64,000 bases of DNA, taken from Apostichopus japonicus. Its lineage: Eukaryota > Echinodermata > Holothuroidea > Aspidochirotida > Stichopodidae. Position 1 is the stretch's first letter, and each line of letters begins with the position of its first letter. Under the pieces are notes generated by a model. That model worked only from the letters and a program-made list of their open reading frames with translations. It was not told where the DNA came from and searched no databases. Location of the stretch: contig NC_092580.1 in the NCBI RefSeq assembly GCF_037975245.1, positions 10,517,001 through 10,581,000 of the forward strand. Reading direction: 5' to 3'. The position numbers and the translations under genes are program-made. Below, piece by piece: positions 39,256 to 52,933 of this stretch.

Positions 39256-42200
39256 TTCCAAAATTGAGAGAGTGAAACGTTTTTCCAGAAAATAAAAAAT
39301 AACAAATGGGCGGCGAAATTACCACGTTTAGCCTCCGAATGGATATCTATTACTATATATTACTAAAAGAGTTCATTTCAACAGGAAATAGCAAGAGAGC
39401 TATACGTTGACGAAATAGCATATAGTTCTCTTGTAACTAATAGACCTTTTAGAATTCCATCTCAACTTGTAGACAGTGCATTGAGGAATAAAGCGGCACC
39501 AACACATTGTCACATTCTTATAACATCAGCTGCTTCATATATATATATCCATACTTTCTTCGAATCAAATCCATAACCCACACATATTTTTGTAGGTCAA
39601 TGCTCATACTGCCATTGCTAATCTAATCAATGGTGAGATTTTTTATGTAAAAGTATGAGACGTTCTCACTAGACAAGACGTTTTATTTTTCTCTTTCTCC
39701 TATTTTTTTTTTTTTTTAAATCAAATCCCCTGATGAAATCTCACGCTGATAATGTGTTTATTAGTGTAAAGTTCACGTCCAAGAAAGTTCTGATTGGTTA
39801 GGATTGTTCGAACGCTACAGGACACCTGCGTTTGCTCATCACGTTAACGAGAGCAATCTGTCACCGAATTACAGCATAAGGAATTTAAACCAATCGCGAA
39901 AAGTTCACCCAGAAAGAAAGGAGCTGTTACTTCTTCTCTGAAGAAGAAAATTTCTGAATGATGAGTTACAATGTGTGTGTGTCTCTCTCTCTCTCGCTTC
40001 CAAATCTTTTACAAAATATTACGTTTTGTTACTTGCAACGGTGTTCACAAGAAGAACTAAACCAGCGTCCTCCCTATAAATAAATAATAATAATAAAGAT
40101 GGTAACACATCGAATATCCGTCGCTATAACCTCTTTAATGAATATCACTTCAGTGACTTAAAACGTATATAAGCCTATGTACTTTTTTCCTTCATTTTTC
40201 TGGTCGTTTAGTCACCTGGAGCTTAAATGCGTCCAAAATTTATTTTGAAACTTCAGCATCATATATAGCAAACGACCGGACATCGAAGCCACACACATGT
40301 TTCTGCTTAAATATTTCAACACTCACAGAATACGTAGCCAGAGATATAGCCAAACAAAAATGTGATATTTTGATAACGATAGGTCCAACTAAGTGTCGCA
40401 CGAACCAAGAAATCAAATAATGAAGGGAAAAAAACAATCAACTAAAATCGTCCGCATTTTATAATCACGATATCGTCACTTTGGGTGTGGTGTATCCGAC
40501 GAATTTTTCAGCATACAGAAAAAAATATATATATGCTTAACGTATTAGCTCAACGTTAGAACCGAACGAAGATCCTCACATTTTATATACACGTCGAAGT
40601 TTATAAAGGGAATCACTACTACATATTTACATATACATATATATATATATATATATATAGCCTATTGCGTACGGGCTGTTATTCAGTACTCCCGAAGTAT
40701 GCAAAAGTTAGAATTCGAGGACCTTCAAGAGTTGCTGCGATTGTCTTTTACCTATACGGGGGTAGACGGTTTATAATGAGGTTAATATTCTGTTCTGTAG
40801 TACGCACGCTGTGACTCTCTCGACATGACGGCCGCCACCAGATGGCGTTGGTTTCAAAATCATGCATGCTATGAAATTTGATGTTTTCTTTTATATAGGA
40901 ATACTGTGATGCACGGCACTAATTTAGTCAATGTATTAACATCATGACTTCTCCTTCACATTGTGGATTTTTCTCCTCTTTCAAGAAGAACAAAAAAAGC
41001 GTATAATGTTTTAGTGAAGAATAAACTGTAGGCTACTCCCCACAAGGGGAACAAAACCACTTGAGTCAGTTTGCTATCACGTATACATCACTATTTATAC
41101 ATTTATATTGTGCATACGTATGGTTAAAGTTTATTCATCATTGACTTGTCGCTGGAGCTGCACTCGTACAAGACATAGAGGGGAAACCCCGTAGGCTATC
41201 GGTATACCTCTCAGTCTGTGTTATAAAATTGTGTACTAATGATAACGATAATGTCAGTGCATGGAAGATACATGCAAGCATGGTCGTGCCTGATATTATA
41301 ACTATTAACTTACGAAAAACAAAAACGGAATTAGAGAAGAAGAAGATGGAAGTTATTGGGACAACACACCTTACACATGGCCCGTGGGGGTAGACTGCAG
41401 GGTGCGGGTATCAATACAGCGTATACTACTGAGCACTAGAACGTTTGATTGACATGCCGAAGTAGTAGAACGACAGACGGGAAGAGAGAATATATAGGCT
41501 ACGTTGGATCCACAGAAGTTATATTACGTGTTGTGTGCTGATCGATTTATGCAGTAAATATATGGGACAAAGGAAATTCAGCAAAAATATGTAGTGATGA
41601 ATGAATAACAGGAATCATGTGCTTTTTTTCTTTGTGGTTGACGTAATATTGGAAGAATGGGTACTTCGTTTGTCCGTCCGTCATGCGTAACACAACAGAA
41701 ACCACGCTTGATTAACTTAGCAAAAATAAATAAGTTAATAAATAAAACCGGAGAGAAGCGATTTTTGTGCGCTACTTTAAGCAAGAGAAACAATGCGAGA
41801 TATACATCAGCAGGATACCGTGGATTATACGCATTTGACGTCACATCGTCATGCTAACAGTGTCTACGTAAGGGAACTGGGGTTGAGAGTGGGTCAGTAA
41901 AGTCATTTGGTTTTTGTGCCCAGCCTCTACTTGTGAAAGTGTTCGCTTAAAGGCATTGAAGACTCGCCCCAAACCACGTGCCGCCCTCTGAAAAAGTTAA
42001 CTTTCCGTTGCTTGCAAGTAAAGTGTGTTTTTTTTTTGTCGCTACAAGTAGTGAAACGTGATACCTTGTTATCTTTTATCTGGACCTGAGATGTCCATCG
42101 CTACTATGTACACTGTGTTGTGGGTATTGAACGTAGCTGCATGTATTGACTGTACACCAGTGTCTCATTACCGACGGTAGCAAGCTGTGTGTGCATTTTC

Positions 42201-42673
42201 TGGGATCGATGGTGGTGTCTAACACTTTTGTTACACCTCCTTCGAAACTAGGTCAGATTACCGGCATTCAGACGTTTCCTTTTGCGCGAGTCTTAACTCC
42301 CTTTAACTTCGGGCTTCTTGTATAAGACAGTACCAGTTGCAACGGTAACGAGGCTGATATACGGTCTTGTTTTGATATGAATGAGTCTTGGGACGAAAAC
42401 CACTTTCAATGTCCTGTTGCTTATAACGAGACTTACGGTAAACGTGTGATCATTACAGTGTTTGACGTCAAATGAGGGTAGACGTTGTAATACATACCGC
42501 AACGCTGTGAACATGGTGTGCGTCTTGACTGGTGGGAGTATTAACATCAAGCGGAATAAGTTCAAAGTAAATCGTTAACAGACGTATAACACTATATAAA
42601 TGTTGTTGTGCTGTTTACTCGATTGTGTCTGCAAATGAATACCGAGCACTGTTAAAGAAGGATAAGGTCAGTC

Positions 42674-42716
<43 letters not shown>

Positions 42717-43782
42717 CTCGATATACCAGAACAACAAAAAAGTCAGGACATTGGCAGTGTTGGTCTCATTGTGTCGATGAGATATAACGAATGTTTGGAT
42801 TGGTTGAAAGGTCCGCTGTGATGATGATGGCTTCACACACCTACTATAGTAATAGGCTGGAGCTATATCGATACTATTATAACTCCCAAAGTTTTCTGCA
42901 GTTTGAAACCCCGCAACCTAATGAAAATAGCACTTGATGGAAGATGAGCGAGTTATGACTCGATAGTTATTTCGAAATCGTTTGTACGTTAAGTTCTAGC
43001 ATCATTTCGATATCGAAGACAAATCATAACCCGAGGGCTGCTGGCATTATCGTTTTTTTCCCGCGAGATTCACTTTAAACCTCTGACATTGCATGTCATT
43101 AAAACCAAGACGCAATTAGGGGAAGTCTGTTAACAATGTAATTGCCCTTATGAATTGATCTGCTAGGAATTCATCGGTAAAATTAATGAAAAATAAAAAG
43201 GAGACGAAACATTCGCCTCTTGGTAAATAAAATATTAATGACTAGCATCTTAGTGGCCAATCAGAATCAAGACAGATATGATACGACTAATATAGAGTTG
43301 ATTATTTTCTTTCTTTCTCTCAATTTTTTTTCTCCTTTTTTTCCTCTAATTTATTTTAGTCAGCTTTTAATGTCATTTATAACTTATCGTCGCCATGAAG
43401 ACATGAATTATTATTCTCTGTTTTGTTGTTGTTGTTTTTTTAGCCACTCAGGCTCCTTATAGGCGATAAAACTTATGGCGCAATAAATAATATTTTGATT
43501 GCTACAACAGGATGTGTATCAATAATGTATTGAAAAGTGTTTTTTATTTTTTATTATTCCAAGCATCGTCAGGATTTTCAACTTAACACTATATACACGT
43601 ATGAAATGAGTAGATTGCCAAAACTCGATGTAATCATTAAGAATATACTTATTGATTTTGTCGTATCTCTATGGCAACCCTCTTCGATGGTCATAGACAC
43701 AATTCGCTAACCTTGTTCTTTTAAGTTTTCATCTTATAGAATAGTCTTACCAGCAAATATCACTCTTATCTAAAGTTTCTCT
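39256..43782. other. Upstream intergenic stretch, no gene recognised
   Basis: Contains a poly-T run at about 39703, CT repeats near 39982, AT tracts at 40627-40660 and 42678-42714, and TGACGTCA at 41836 and 42463. Short frames (66-90 aa) lack recognisable domains. Confidence 0.5.
42678..42714. repeat. (AT)n microsatellite
   Basis: About 18 uninterrupted TA dinucleotides. Confidence 0.92.
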
Positions 43783-45025
43783 GCAACTTAGGGATTCGGC
43801 TTGCTGCATAAATGACCTAACCGTAAACAACATCCTGGGTTGAGGAAGTATGCTTGCTCAGATAAATGATATCACCATGTTGGTATATGATAGTTAAGGA
43901 TTGAACTATTGTTTGGGGGGGGGGGGGATACCCGCACAACATCAGTAAAGCAACTTAGGGATCCGGCTTTTTGCATAAATGACCTAACCATAAACATCAC
44001 GGTTTGAGGAAGTATGTATGCTTGCTCAGATACATGATATCACCATGTTGACATATGATAGTTAAGGAGTAAACTATTGTTTAGAGGGGGGGGGGGGAGG
44101 GGGGAATACCCGCAAAACATCAGGTAAGCAACTTAGGGATCCGGCTTGTTGCATAAATGACCTAACCATAAACAACATCATCTGTTGAGGAAGTATGCTT
44201 GCTCAGATAAATGATATCACCATGATACGTTAAGGTGTGAACTATCATTTAGGGAACAAAATTAACGGCACAACATCAGTAAAGCAACTTAGAGATCCGG
44301 CTTGTTGTATAAATGACCTAACCATAAACAGCATTATGGGTTGAGGAAGTATGCTTGCTCAGATAAATGATATCACCATGATACGTTAAGGTGTGAACAA
44401 TCATTTAGGGAACAAAATTAACGACACAACATCAGTAAAGCAACTTAGAGATTCGGCTTGTTGTATAAATGACCTAACCATAAACAGCATTATGTGTTGA
44501 GGAAGTATGCATGCTCAGATAGATGATATCACCGTGTGATAGGATACGTTTAGGAGTGAACTATTATTTAGTGGGGAAAATTACCGGCATAACATCTATA
44601 AAGAAACAAAGGAACCCGGCTTTTGCATAAATGACCTAACTATGAACAACATCATGGGTTGAGGTAGTATGCTTGCTCAGATACATGATATCACCATGTT
44701 GATATATGATAGTTAAGGAGTGAACTATTGTTAAGGGGGAAATCACCCGAACAACATCAGTAAAGCAACTTAGGGATCTTGCTTGTTTTATAAATGACCT
44801 AACCATAAACAACATCATGGGTTGAGGAAGTACGCTTGCTCAGATACATGATATCACCATATTGATATACGACACATTTATGAGTGAAGTATTATTTAGG
44901 AAAACAGAATTATCGGCACAATATCAAAAAAGCAACTTAGGGATCTGGCTTCTTGCATAAATGAACTGTATCAATCTTTTTCGTTGATTGGTCAACTTCT
45001 TCAGATAAATGATATCACCATGTTG
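43783..45025. repeat. Satellite array, about eight units of 156-178 bp
   Basis: Each unit begins CAACTTAGGGATCCGGCTT, followed by GCATAAATGACCTAACCATA, GAGGAAGTATGCTTGCTCAG and GATATCACCATG. It ends with a variable G-run and CGCACAACATCAGTAAAG. Unit starts are near 43785, 43951, 44129, 44285, 44441, 44604, 44765 and 44932. Units three to five are shorter and most alike (AGAGATCCGG, GATACGTTAAGG), indicating recent local expansion. The last unit is degraded. No frame is conserved, so it is non-coding. Confidence 0.93.
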
Positions 45026-46356
45026 ATGTCCGCTTACATTTACAGGGGAATTACAGCTTGCATAATCAATCCAAAAGAAGCCACCATAACATGCATGCGA
45101 AAAGTCAACATGTTTAGAATTATTTCACCATGTTGTCTCCTACGGTTAGCATTCAACAGATTTCTATAATTCTTATCAGTTTATAACATCCCATGCTAAT
45201 GAGATCCGACTTTTTTTCTCTACCAAAAACTAAAAACTATAGCTAAGGTGCAGCTAAATAATTTCATCATGTCGATGTAATTGTTTTTACCGCGTTTTGT
45301 ATCGAAACTCAGTAGATAAACCAGGTACAGTGGTTACGAAAAGTGCAACAGCCCCATCCATCATGCAGCCCGGTTTTTTATTAATTATGACTTGGAAATA
45401 AAAGTATGATAAATAAGTATACCTTATCATGCAAATGTGGTATAATTTGTGGTTTCCTGGCAGTAATGAGGTCGATACCATCATTTTCGCATCGATTTTA
45501 CTGTCTTTATTTGCTTTGTACAGTAAAATAAGAACAATTGGTGCAATAAGTGTTTAGTTTATTTATACCCTTGAAGGGCCCTTTTTCTCCCTACCTTATT
45601 TATACCAACGTCATGCAGCCAACTTTCGTTCTATGAAATTAAAATTATATTAGGTTGCGAACATGTTGCGTTATAGCCATCTTTATAGAATTGTTCTTGA
45701 TTGTAAAATGTGAGTGTGTGCACAAGCAGGTTAATGTGTCTTCCTAACACATCCCTGATTTTAGTAGGTTATATACTACGCACTCGTTTCTACTCCATTC
45801 GCCACAATTTGGATACGTGGTCACGAAAACACCCTGATTCCCGATAGACATTTATACCAAAACTGTATATAGTACAGCTACTTTCGTCGCCCACATCGCC
45901 AATTAAGCGCACGGTATAATTGATCATTTTCACGTGAGTGAAGGTCCTAACACAGAAATCAAATACAAAATTTAATAGAGAAACCTAAATTTAGCAGCAA
46001 CGTGTACAGCATATGGAACATAAGTCTATAATTTCTCATCAAGTATAACGTACACTGTGAAACTCAAATATTATATATTATCACCAACCTGGGGTTTATA
46101 AGTAGGCTATATAAGTCAGGTTTAAGTCTAGAAATACACCAATATAGTTACTTCATTATCATCAAATCCACTTAAAATTTAATGCACGATTTAAGCAGCA
46201 GTCATGTCAGCTAAAAAAATAAAACTCTCAAAACAAAACATACTGTACATGTAAACATATATGTTGTTGTTGTGAAGTACAATATGATTACCTGTATTTC
46301 AAATACTTTACGTATAAACCCAATGCAGTATGGTATGGTAGTATGAATATATATAA

Positions 46357-46388
<32 letters not shown>

Positions 46389-48039
46389 ATATAATTGAAA
46401 ATCGTAATGAGCTGGAAAATCATCAACAGTGAAAAAAACTTCCAGCTTCCACCGGGTTTCGAACCCGGGCCTCACTCTCTATATATAAATGCTGCCTTTG
46501 TAGAATCTGTTTATTCCGTTTCAATTACTCATTCTATTTATCGAGGATGTCAAGTGCGACGTTTCCGATCGTCCGAATTCCGGGTCGGGGCCTCTTTTTT
46601 CCAGACGCGAATCTTCAGGCACTTCCATATAAACATCCATCCTAAATCGTTTCATTACAATTGTAAAGTTGGTAATATAACCTGCCGAAATGCATGGCTT
46701 AAAGCTGTACTTTTTGAGATGGATTGTATAACAGAGGATTTTGTTCTCGGAACAAGTGACGATGTAAGAATTGTTGGATAGCTCCACCCTCCCAACGCCG
46801 CCACCACGACCACCCCTCCCCCCACCCCAGTTCATCAATTTCCACTCCCCCAGTCTAACTTATACATGTCTTTTTGGTTACAACGTCAATTTCAATTTTG
46901 CTATAATTTCTTAGTGCTGAGTTATAAGCCGTTTAATTCCATCATACAATCTCATGTTGTTGATTCACGTGCAAAGACAACCTAATATCGTCATTGCGAA
47001 TTTGATGACTAATTCACGGATTATGTTTTTAGGGACATTTTCTGTCCTTTACTATAGCAGACGAAAACATTGTCAAATTTCTTCGATAAATTTGATTTAC
47101 CCTAAAGCCTCTGTTCCATTCCTTTTATACTCTCTTTGCTCGCATCTGTCGAGTAGTGAGTTGTCACGTATAGTAAAAAAAAATGCAAAGAAATAAAAAC
47201 GCCCCCTTACTAATGAGGTCCATTAAAATACCAATTATGACAGAAAAGCCTATGTTGGAAATGATACGATGTTATGAATGCTTTTCACTTGGGAAATAAC
47301 TATCACTGACCTGTTTTCTGACATCATTATGTTGACTATTAGAGTAAGACATTATTTCCGAACAGCGTTCCTGCACTAGGAATGGGATATATTGTTGTTA
47401 TTATTGTTGTTGTTTCCTTTCATATGCAAGAGGCTATTTTTGGCAATCCGGAACCAATATTTGCTGTATTAAGTGTTTCCAACTGCATACTGGTAAGTCA
47501 TGTATTTCAAAACGGTACTCATGCGAAACCTTCAAAGTATATGAACTCTCGTAATAAAGTTACGACTAATTTTGCAAAATTACAAGCGTATGACGTTATT
47601 TCCAAATGTTGCATGTGCAGAAGGCTTTTCCAATCATGTTCATGTTACTTCGAAAGTTTCATATATCTTTTGACCCAAAGGTTTGTGAAATTTCCACCAT
47701 CGCAGCAGGTCGAGTAAATTAAAATTGACCACAAATAAAAATAAAGAGTCATGCAGACATGATATCAAACTACACTTTCTTCAAAAAGTTCATATGCAAT
47801 AATTTGCTTGATTTTTCTTTGAGTTAAAAAACAAAGAATAAGAGATCTTTTATTTTAATGGAATTAAATTGACAAGAGTTACATACCTGATTGTCTCCCA
47901 ATCACGAACGGGCTTATAACTGGATTACATATATAATAATGTTGGTTTGGGCAGCTTGTTAATGACCGCGGTCGATCTATAGTCTTTGTGAAGAAGGGGA
48001 AATTAGGATATATATATATATATATATAACTATGGATCC
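45026..48039. other. Intergenic stretch, no intact gene recognised
   Basis: Holds AT tracts at 46350-46392, the tRNA-like fragment at 46425-46520 and a C-rich stretch at 46780-46835. An unrecognised 111-codon frame (47382-47717, plus) has a hydrophobic start but no domain. Confidence 0.45.
46425..46520 (-). other. tRNA-like (SINE-type) fragment with a B box
   Basis: On the minus strand CCGGGTTCGAAACCCGG forms a perfect 5-bp T-arm with a seven-base loop and contains GGTTCGAAACC, which fits the Pol III B box. Upstream, TCTACAAAGGCAGCATTTAT resembles the D-arm/anticodon part of a tRNA-derived SINE. The 3' acceptor strand (TGGAAGC) has no partner upstream, so this is not an intact tRNA gene. A SINE head or tRNA relic is the best reading. 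No tail or TSD was established. Confidence 0.45.
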
Positions 48040-48303
48040 TACCTTAGGTCGACATTTACATTGACTTACACACTAAATTTAATCTAACCCTAACCCTTTT
48101 TTCTAACCCTAACCCTGAACCGACCCTAACAAAAACTTTAAATGAACGTTTTAGAGGACGGAGAACATTATAAAGCTATTTGCGACAATAAAAAAGTGTC
48201 TTAAAATGGTAGTGAAAACATTAGGTCGACACTGAAATGTCGACCTAAGGTACACTGTTGACCTAAGGTACACTTTTTTACCATAAACTGTCGACCTAAG
48301 GTA
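48040..48303. mobile_element. Palindromic element with TACCTTAGGTCGACA ends and telomere-like core
   Basis: TACCTTAGGTCGACA (48040-48054) and TGTCGACCTAAGGTA (48289-48303) are perfect 15-bp inverted repeats. Two further right-oriented copies lie at 48238-48252 and 48257-48271. The interior holds CTAACCCTAACCC twice (48083-48118). Both sides are TA-rich: (TA)n lies before the left end and after the right end. TA duplication would fit a Tc1/mariner-like MITE, but TA-rich flanks make a TSD unprovable here. Confidence 0.6.
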
Positions 48304-49085
48304 CATATCATGCGTATATATATATATATATACACATAATATATATAGTATTTAAATCCACTTAAAACAAAATTCATTGTCTATGTGCCTTGGTTAATTC
48401 AAAGGCAATGAAAAGAGTTGCCAACTAATCTGATGAACTCATTTTGCAATTTTTTCCCCCGTCAAACCTTAAACATGTCCGTTACCATCCTGGAGTTTTA
48501 TTACTTCGTTCCCCGAGGTAATATAACAAATTATTAGTCCACGTAGGGCTTTTTTAATCTCCGTTTACGTTCATGTACGACGAATAGCTTATACTTTTAC
48601 TGTAGAGCAGGTGACAATCTGTGATAATGTATAAAATATTGAAGTTTTGCATCATGCTTGAGTTACTTTTGTCTTCTGTCTTGCTACAACGTATACGTTT
48701 GTACACATAATATCAATACATTATTCCTCTGGCGACTATCCGGGAAAAATAAACCTATGTATTTCTTATTTCTCATTCGGGCTGCAATTTCCGCAAGAGG
48801 CTGGAAATAACTTCGTCAATTGAAAGAAACGTTTATTCAGTTATAACGACGGGTCGGTTTGCCATATATATAACATCATAAGTACTATTTGCATAATATA
48901 CCTACAAAAAGTCCAGTGAAACGATGGTCACGCAAAGTGCAACTGCAATTATTTTGCGCAAAAATCCAGCTGGTTCATGTATTGTATATTTAATATTAGT
49001 TTACCTACACCGCGAATGCATATAATTTTGTTAATCACACTATGGCATGTCTAAAATAAGTCGTGATTTTTCTATTTCAAGTAGG

Positions 49086-49123
<38 letters not shown>

Positions 49124-52100
49124 AAATGCTCCCATCCCTTTGGACTGTGATTTGAATAATCTGTTGTAGTTATAGAAGCGAAGCCAACACCATCATCTTT
49201 AGATAGAAGGCTATATACGATATAGAAATTTTTGTTTTTTCGCCTTTTTATTTTTTGGGAGTAACAACTTCCCCAAATAAAACCTAAGGAAATTCTTGCT
49301 CCGTTTGGTTAGTCTTCTGGGGATTACGGAGTTTAAAAATCGTGTCTGGGCATTTTTGCCATTTTATTAATTTGTGATGTCCTTTTACTGTCTTTTTTCC
49401 TTCCCTCTTTATATATTTGTATGACCGCCAGTACTTTTTCATTTCAGAAACCTCATTATGTTATATTCATTATTTGCAAAATTCCATTGTCTGATTAAAG
49501 CAAATAAACATGATAATAAATGAAGCAAAAACTCTTACAAAAACAAATCAAGCAATGTTGCTCGATGATGTCATATTTAGGCTTGAACAAGTCTTTAGGG
49601 TTAATTGTGGAGGAAAGAAGGTTAAACAGTGGTATCTCACAATTTGTATCATACGACTCAATCATCGTACAGAAACAGCTACAGGGCGGTCGCTCGTTCT
49701 CAATAACGAGAATTTTTTTTTAAGAAATAGTATATCGCATAGTTTAATTAAAAATGACGTTAAGGTGAGAAACAAGCCTAACTACTATCATTACAGGTCT
49801 TTGACTCTGCTTTATTTTTAATTCTGCGACTAACAACTTGACTAGGCGGGCGGAAAGCGCGATGGAAAAACTAAATTGAGGTTCAACTATGCATTCTGGG
49901 AAGGCTAGCTATAAAGGTAAAATATCAAGCACCAACGTGTACGTGCAGTTTGATTCAAATATTCTTGATACGTTACAGTTCAATAAAAAGACAACTTTGG
50001 GTGGTAGTATATGTTTCTACAGCTATACTGAGGCTTTCCACCTTTAAAAATAAGCAAAAGCTAAAACTCTGGAAAACTCCTTTAAGGCTTCAGAGAATGA
50101 TGACGTGGCTCTAAACATAGAAAAAAGATAATGAAGTATGTACTGAACATAAATAATGATTATACGAACGGATACTTCCAAATTTAATGGACTTTCTTTT
50201 CTGTTTTTTCTACGATTGAAAAAAAAGCGTCGGCAGTTTTGCAATATTTTGATCAAATCCTTCGACTTTGGTTGCCTAACTCCGTGTGCAAGATCATTGC
50301 AAAATTACATAACAAACTCTTTAACTAGACATGAGAGCTGGTGTGGAGGCTGGGTAGATTATAAATAGAAATCTTGATGAAGATAAGAGAGTAAAAAATA
50401 AAATAACGAAGGCTGCAGTTATAATACTGGTAACCTTTTCAAGTTACCGGTCAACTTCATCTTAAACACATCCACTTCTTCCCGCTGGTCTGAGATAGAC
50501 GGCTACTCGAAAATATCAAAGAATCACTCAACTTGGTAATTACATCTAAAAGAATTGCATGAGGATGAAAATTAAGTCCGTGGAAACCGATGCCGAAAAC
50601 AGTGACAAGTACACCGCTTGACCCGTATTGTCTTACATGCGTGCGTGAGTCTACATCTTGAGAAATCTTCTCGATTTCATATCATTTATTACACACAAAA
50701 AACAGTTAACCGTATCACGTCCTAAGTTGTAATCAACATTAAAATTATTCAGATTTTATCAGAGGTTACGAAGAAGACGGTGCTGTATCTGTTAAAAACA
50801 ACCCGAAACTAAAGGTAGTCACGTAACGTATTACTGTTTTTTTTGGGGGGGGGGGGGTTGGGGGGCTATAATTCGTTATTTAGCAAGGACATTCATCGTT
50901 AGTTACCGTTCATTGTCCGTTATGTAAACTAACAGAACAACATGGACGTTAAAGTACAGTAATACCTGAAATTAACATAATTCAAAGAAGAAAAAAAAAA
51001 CAGTTGAATGCACACTAATAAAATGCACATCTGTTAATGTCTGTATGGTATACGGCTCCGCCACCTATCTAAGAATTTCATTGATACGTTTTTTCTAACG
51101 AATAAATTCTCGATCGTCTCCGATTAAACCAATACGTTGACTATATAATATCAGACTTAATCATTTATAAATGGCTTGATTAAAAGCATTTCTGTACGAT
51201 ACATTATATGCCTCTGTAACACAATGTCGTAAAAAAAGAGTCTTGCAGAGTACGATCGAGTCACTGAATTTCAAAAGTACAGTGACTCGAACAAGTTTTT
51301 TTTCGTGACTTGAGAGAAAATTTTTAGTTCACCACCGATCAAGACCATACTTGGGACAGGAAAATATTTGGTTAGGCATCTGCTCGACCTCGAAATGAAG
51401 TAACTCGTAACAAATCTGTTTTGATATAATTCCCAAATTTTTTTTCTTCTAAATTTAAAAAATCATGTTGTTAAAGTGGGAATGGCAAAGCCTGACTAAG
51501 GCAATATCGGTTTCATCTGAAGAGTTGGCGCTATTCTGTTTTACTACCTGAACAGAAAAGTCAAAGACCTGCTTTGGCCTGTTATCACCAAGGGAACAAT
51601 TCCCTGGTATCATATCAGTTATCCAAGATGTGACGGCTCATTCTTATCCATTGTAGTTTCAGTGGTTACGATAGAAATAACAACATTTAGCGAGATTTTA
51701 AGCCTACAGGCATCCTGTCACTTCCACGTTAGAATGATCTCGGGTAATACAGGAGACTGTTTCATTAGTTCATCTAAACTCCCGTTAGTTTCAACTGTTG
51801 TAGTACGTCACAGCTGACGAGATGACAAGTGTTGAGTGTTTTCAGCAAAATTCAAATATTTGATTTGACGAAATTCGTTAGCGATAGTGGGGGTTTGGGG
51901 GGGGGGTGCGTAGAGAAGACAGGTTTAACGAACATGTTGGCCGACTGACATTTCTATCAACTGACAAGGTTTCATGATCTGACATGAAGTTAACCCTCTA
52001 GAAATATATAGACAGTCGGTGAAGTTATTTCAATCACTTTTTTTTCTATTTATTTTTCTTTGCATGTTTCAAAATGGTCACCATTTTCACCGACAGATGG

Positions 52101-52700
52101 TTGAAACATCCCACTCGTTGTCTCAGGAGAGATCTCCCCGGTAGAATCATGGTCCATCTTTAACTGATGCCCTGAGGCAACCCATTAATAGCTTTACAGA
52201 CCATTTTATGTCTACCCCTACCCGATCATGTTTCATTTGAATTCCGGAGGAAATTATATACTCTACAATATCTAAAACCCTGATACTACTGGAGGTTTGT
52301 TAATCTCAGGGGCCGCGGAGCTGGGTCGGTTTATTAAAGAAATGTTATAAAAAGAGGTGACCAGTTTTTATAAATTAGATGTGATCGTTTGAGTTATAGA
52401 CAAATATACTCTTTTGCCATATTTTATATTAAAAAAAAGGTGCCATTTTGTTATTTAAAAAGGTTAGTATAAACCTTTTATTGGCAAAAGAAGATACTGT
52501 CCACAGCCCTTCGAGGTTTGTGCTCCTTCCCTCACCCCCCCCCCCCCCAGCCCCAAAATTGAACTTAGCCCTCTTCGGCAGACTCTGATTATTCTCGTGT
52601 GTAGAGTATAGCACACACACACACAAATTGATGATTCTAATTTCCGATGGTAGTTTAGTATAGTTGTATGGACAAGGGAACTTAATGTTGTCAGCTTCCG
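48304..52700. other. Intergenic stretch, no gene recognised
   Basis: Contains AT tracts at 48315 and 49087-49121 and poly-G or poly-C runs at 50846, 51898 and 52539. A segment sharing CTCGATGATGTCATATTTAG with 10988 lies near 49560. CAGGGGCCGCGGAGC near 52308 resembles an element end without a partner. A 103-aa frame at 49510 has no recognised domain. Confidence 0.45.
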
Positions 52701-52933
52701 GTATTCAATTCAATTCAATTCATAAGACTTTATTTCAATCTCTCGCATTAAAGTATGCAATTATGACAATAGACGTGGGTAAATGTACAAGAGAACAAGA
52801 GATTGAGGAGTGCCAACAAGAAGCTCTGCAGAGCTTGTTTACGTTGACACCCCTTTACAAATAAAACATAGAAAGAAAGCTTAAGTATACAGAGAAAACA
52901 GAACAAAGATGGCAAAGAAAGGAAAATACAAAA

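Noticed and set aside
46395-46838. Overlapping 128-aa and 105-aa frames
   Set aside because: The phrase PPGFEPGP is the usual translation of a tRNA-type B box, and both strands are equally open. Treated as SINE-like sequence.
47382-47717. 111-aa frame with a hydrophobic start
   Set aside because: No domain, no promoter and no homologue known to me. Its length is within chance expectation for a window this long.
48083-48130. CCCTAA units as a telomere or chromosome end
   Set aside because: Only about four full units, inside an inverted-repeat element.
49510-49821. 103-aa frame
   Set aside because: No domain seen; it starts in a segment that recurs near 10988, so a repeat is more likely.
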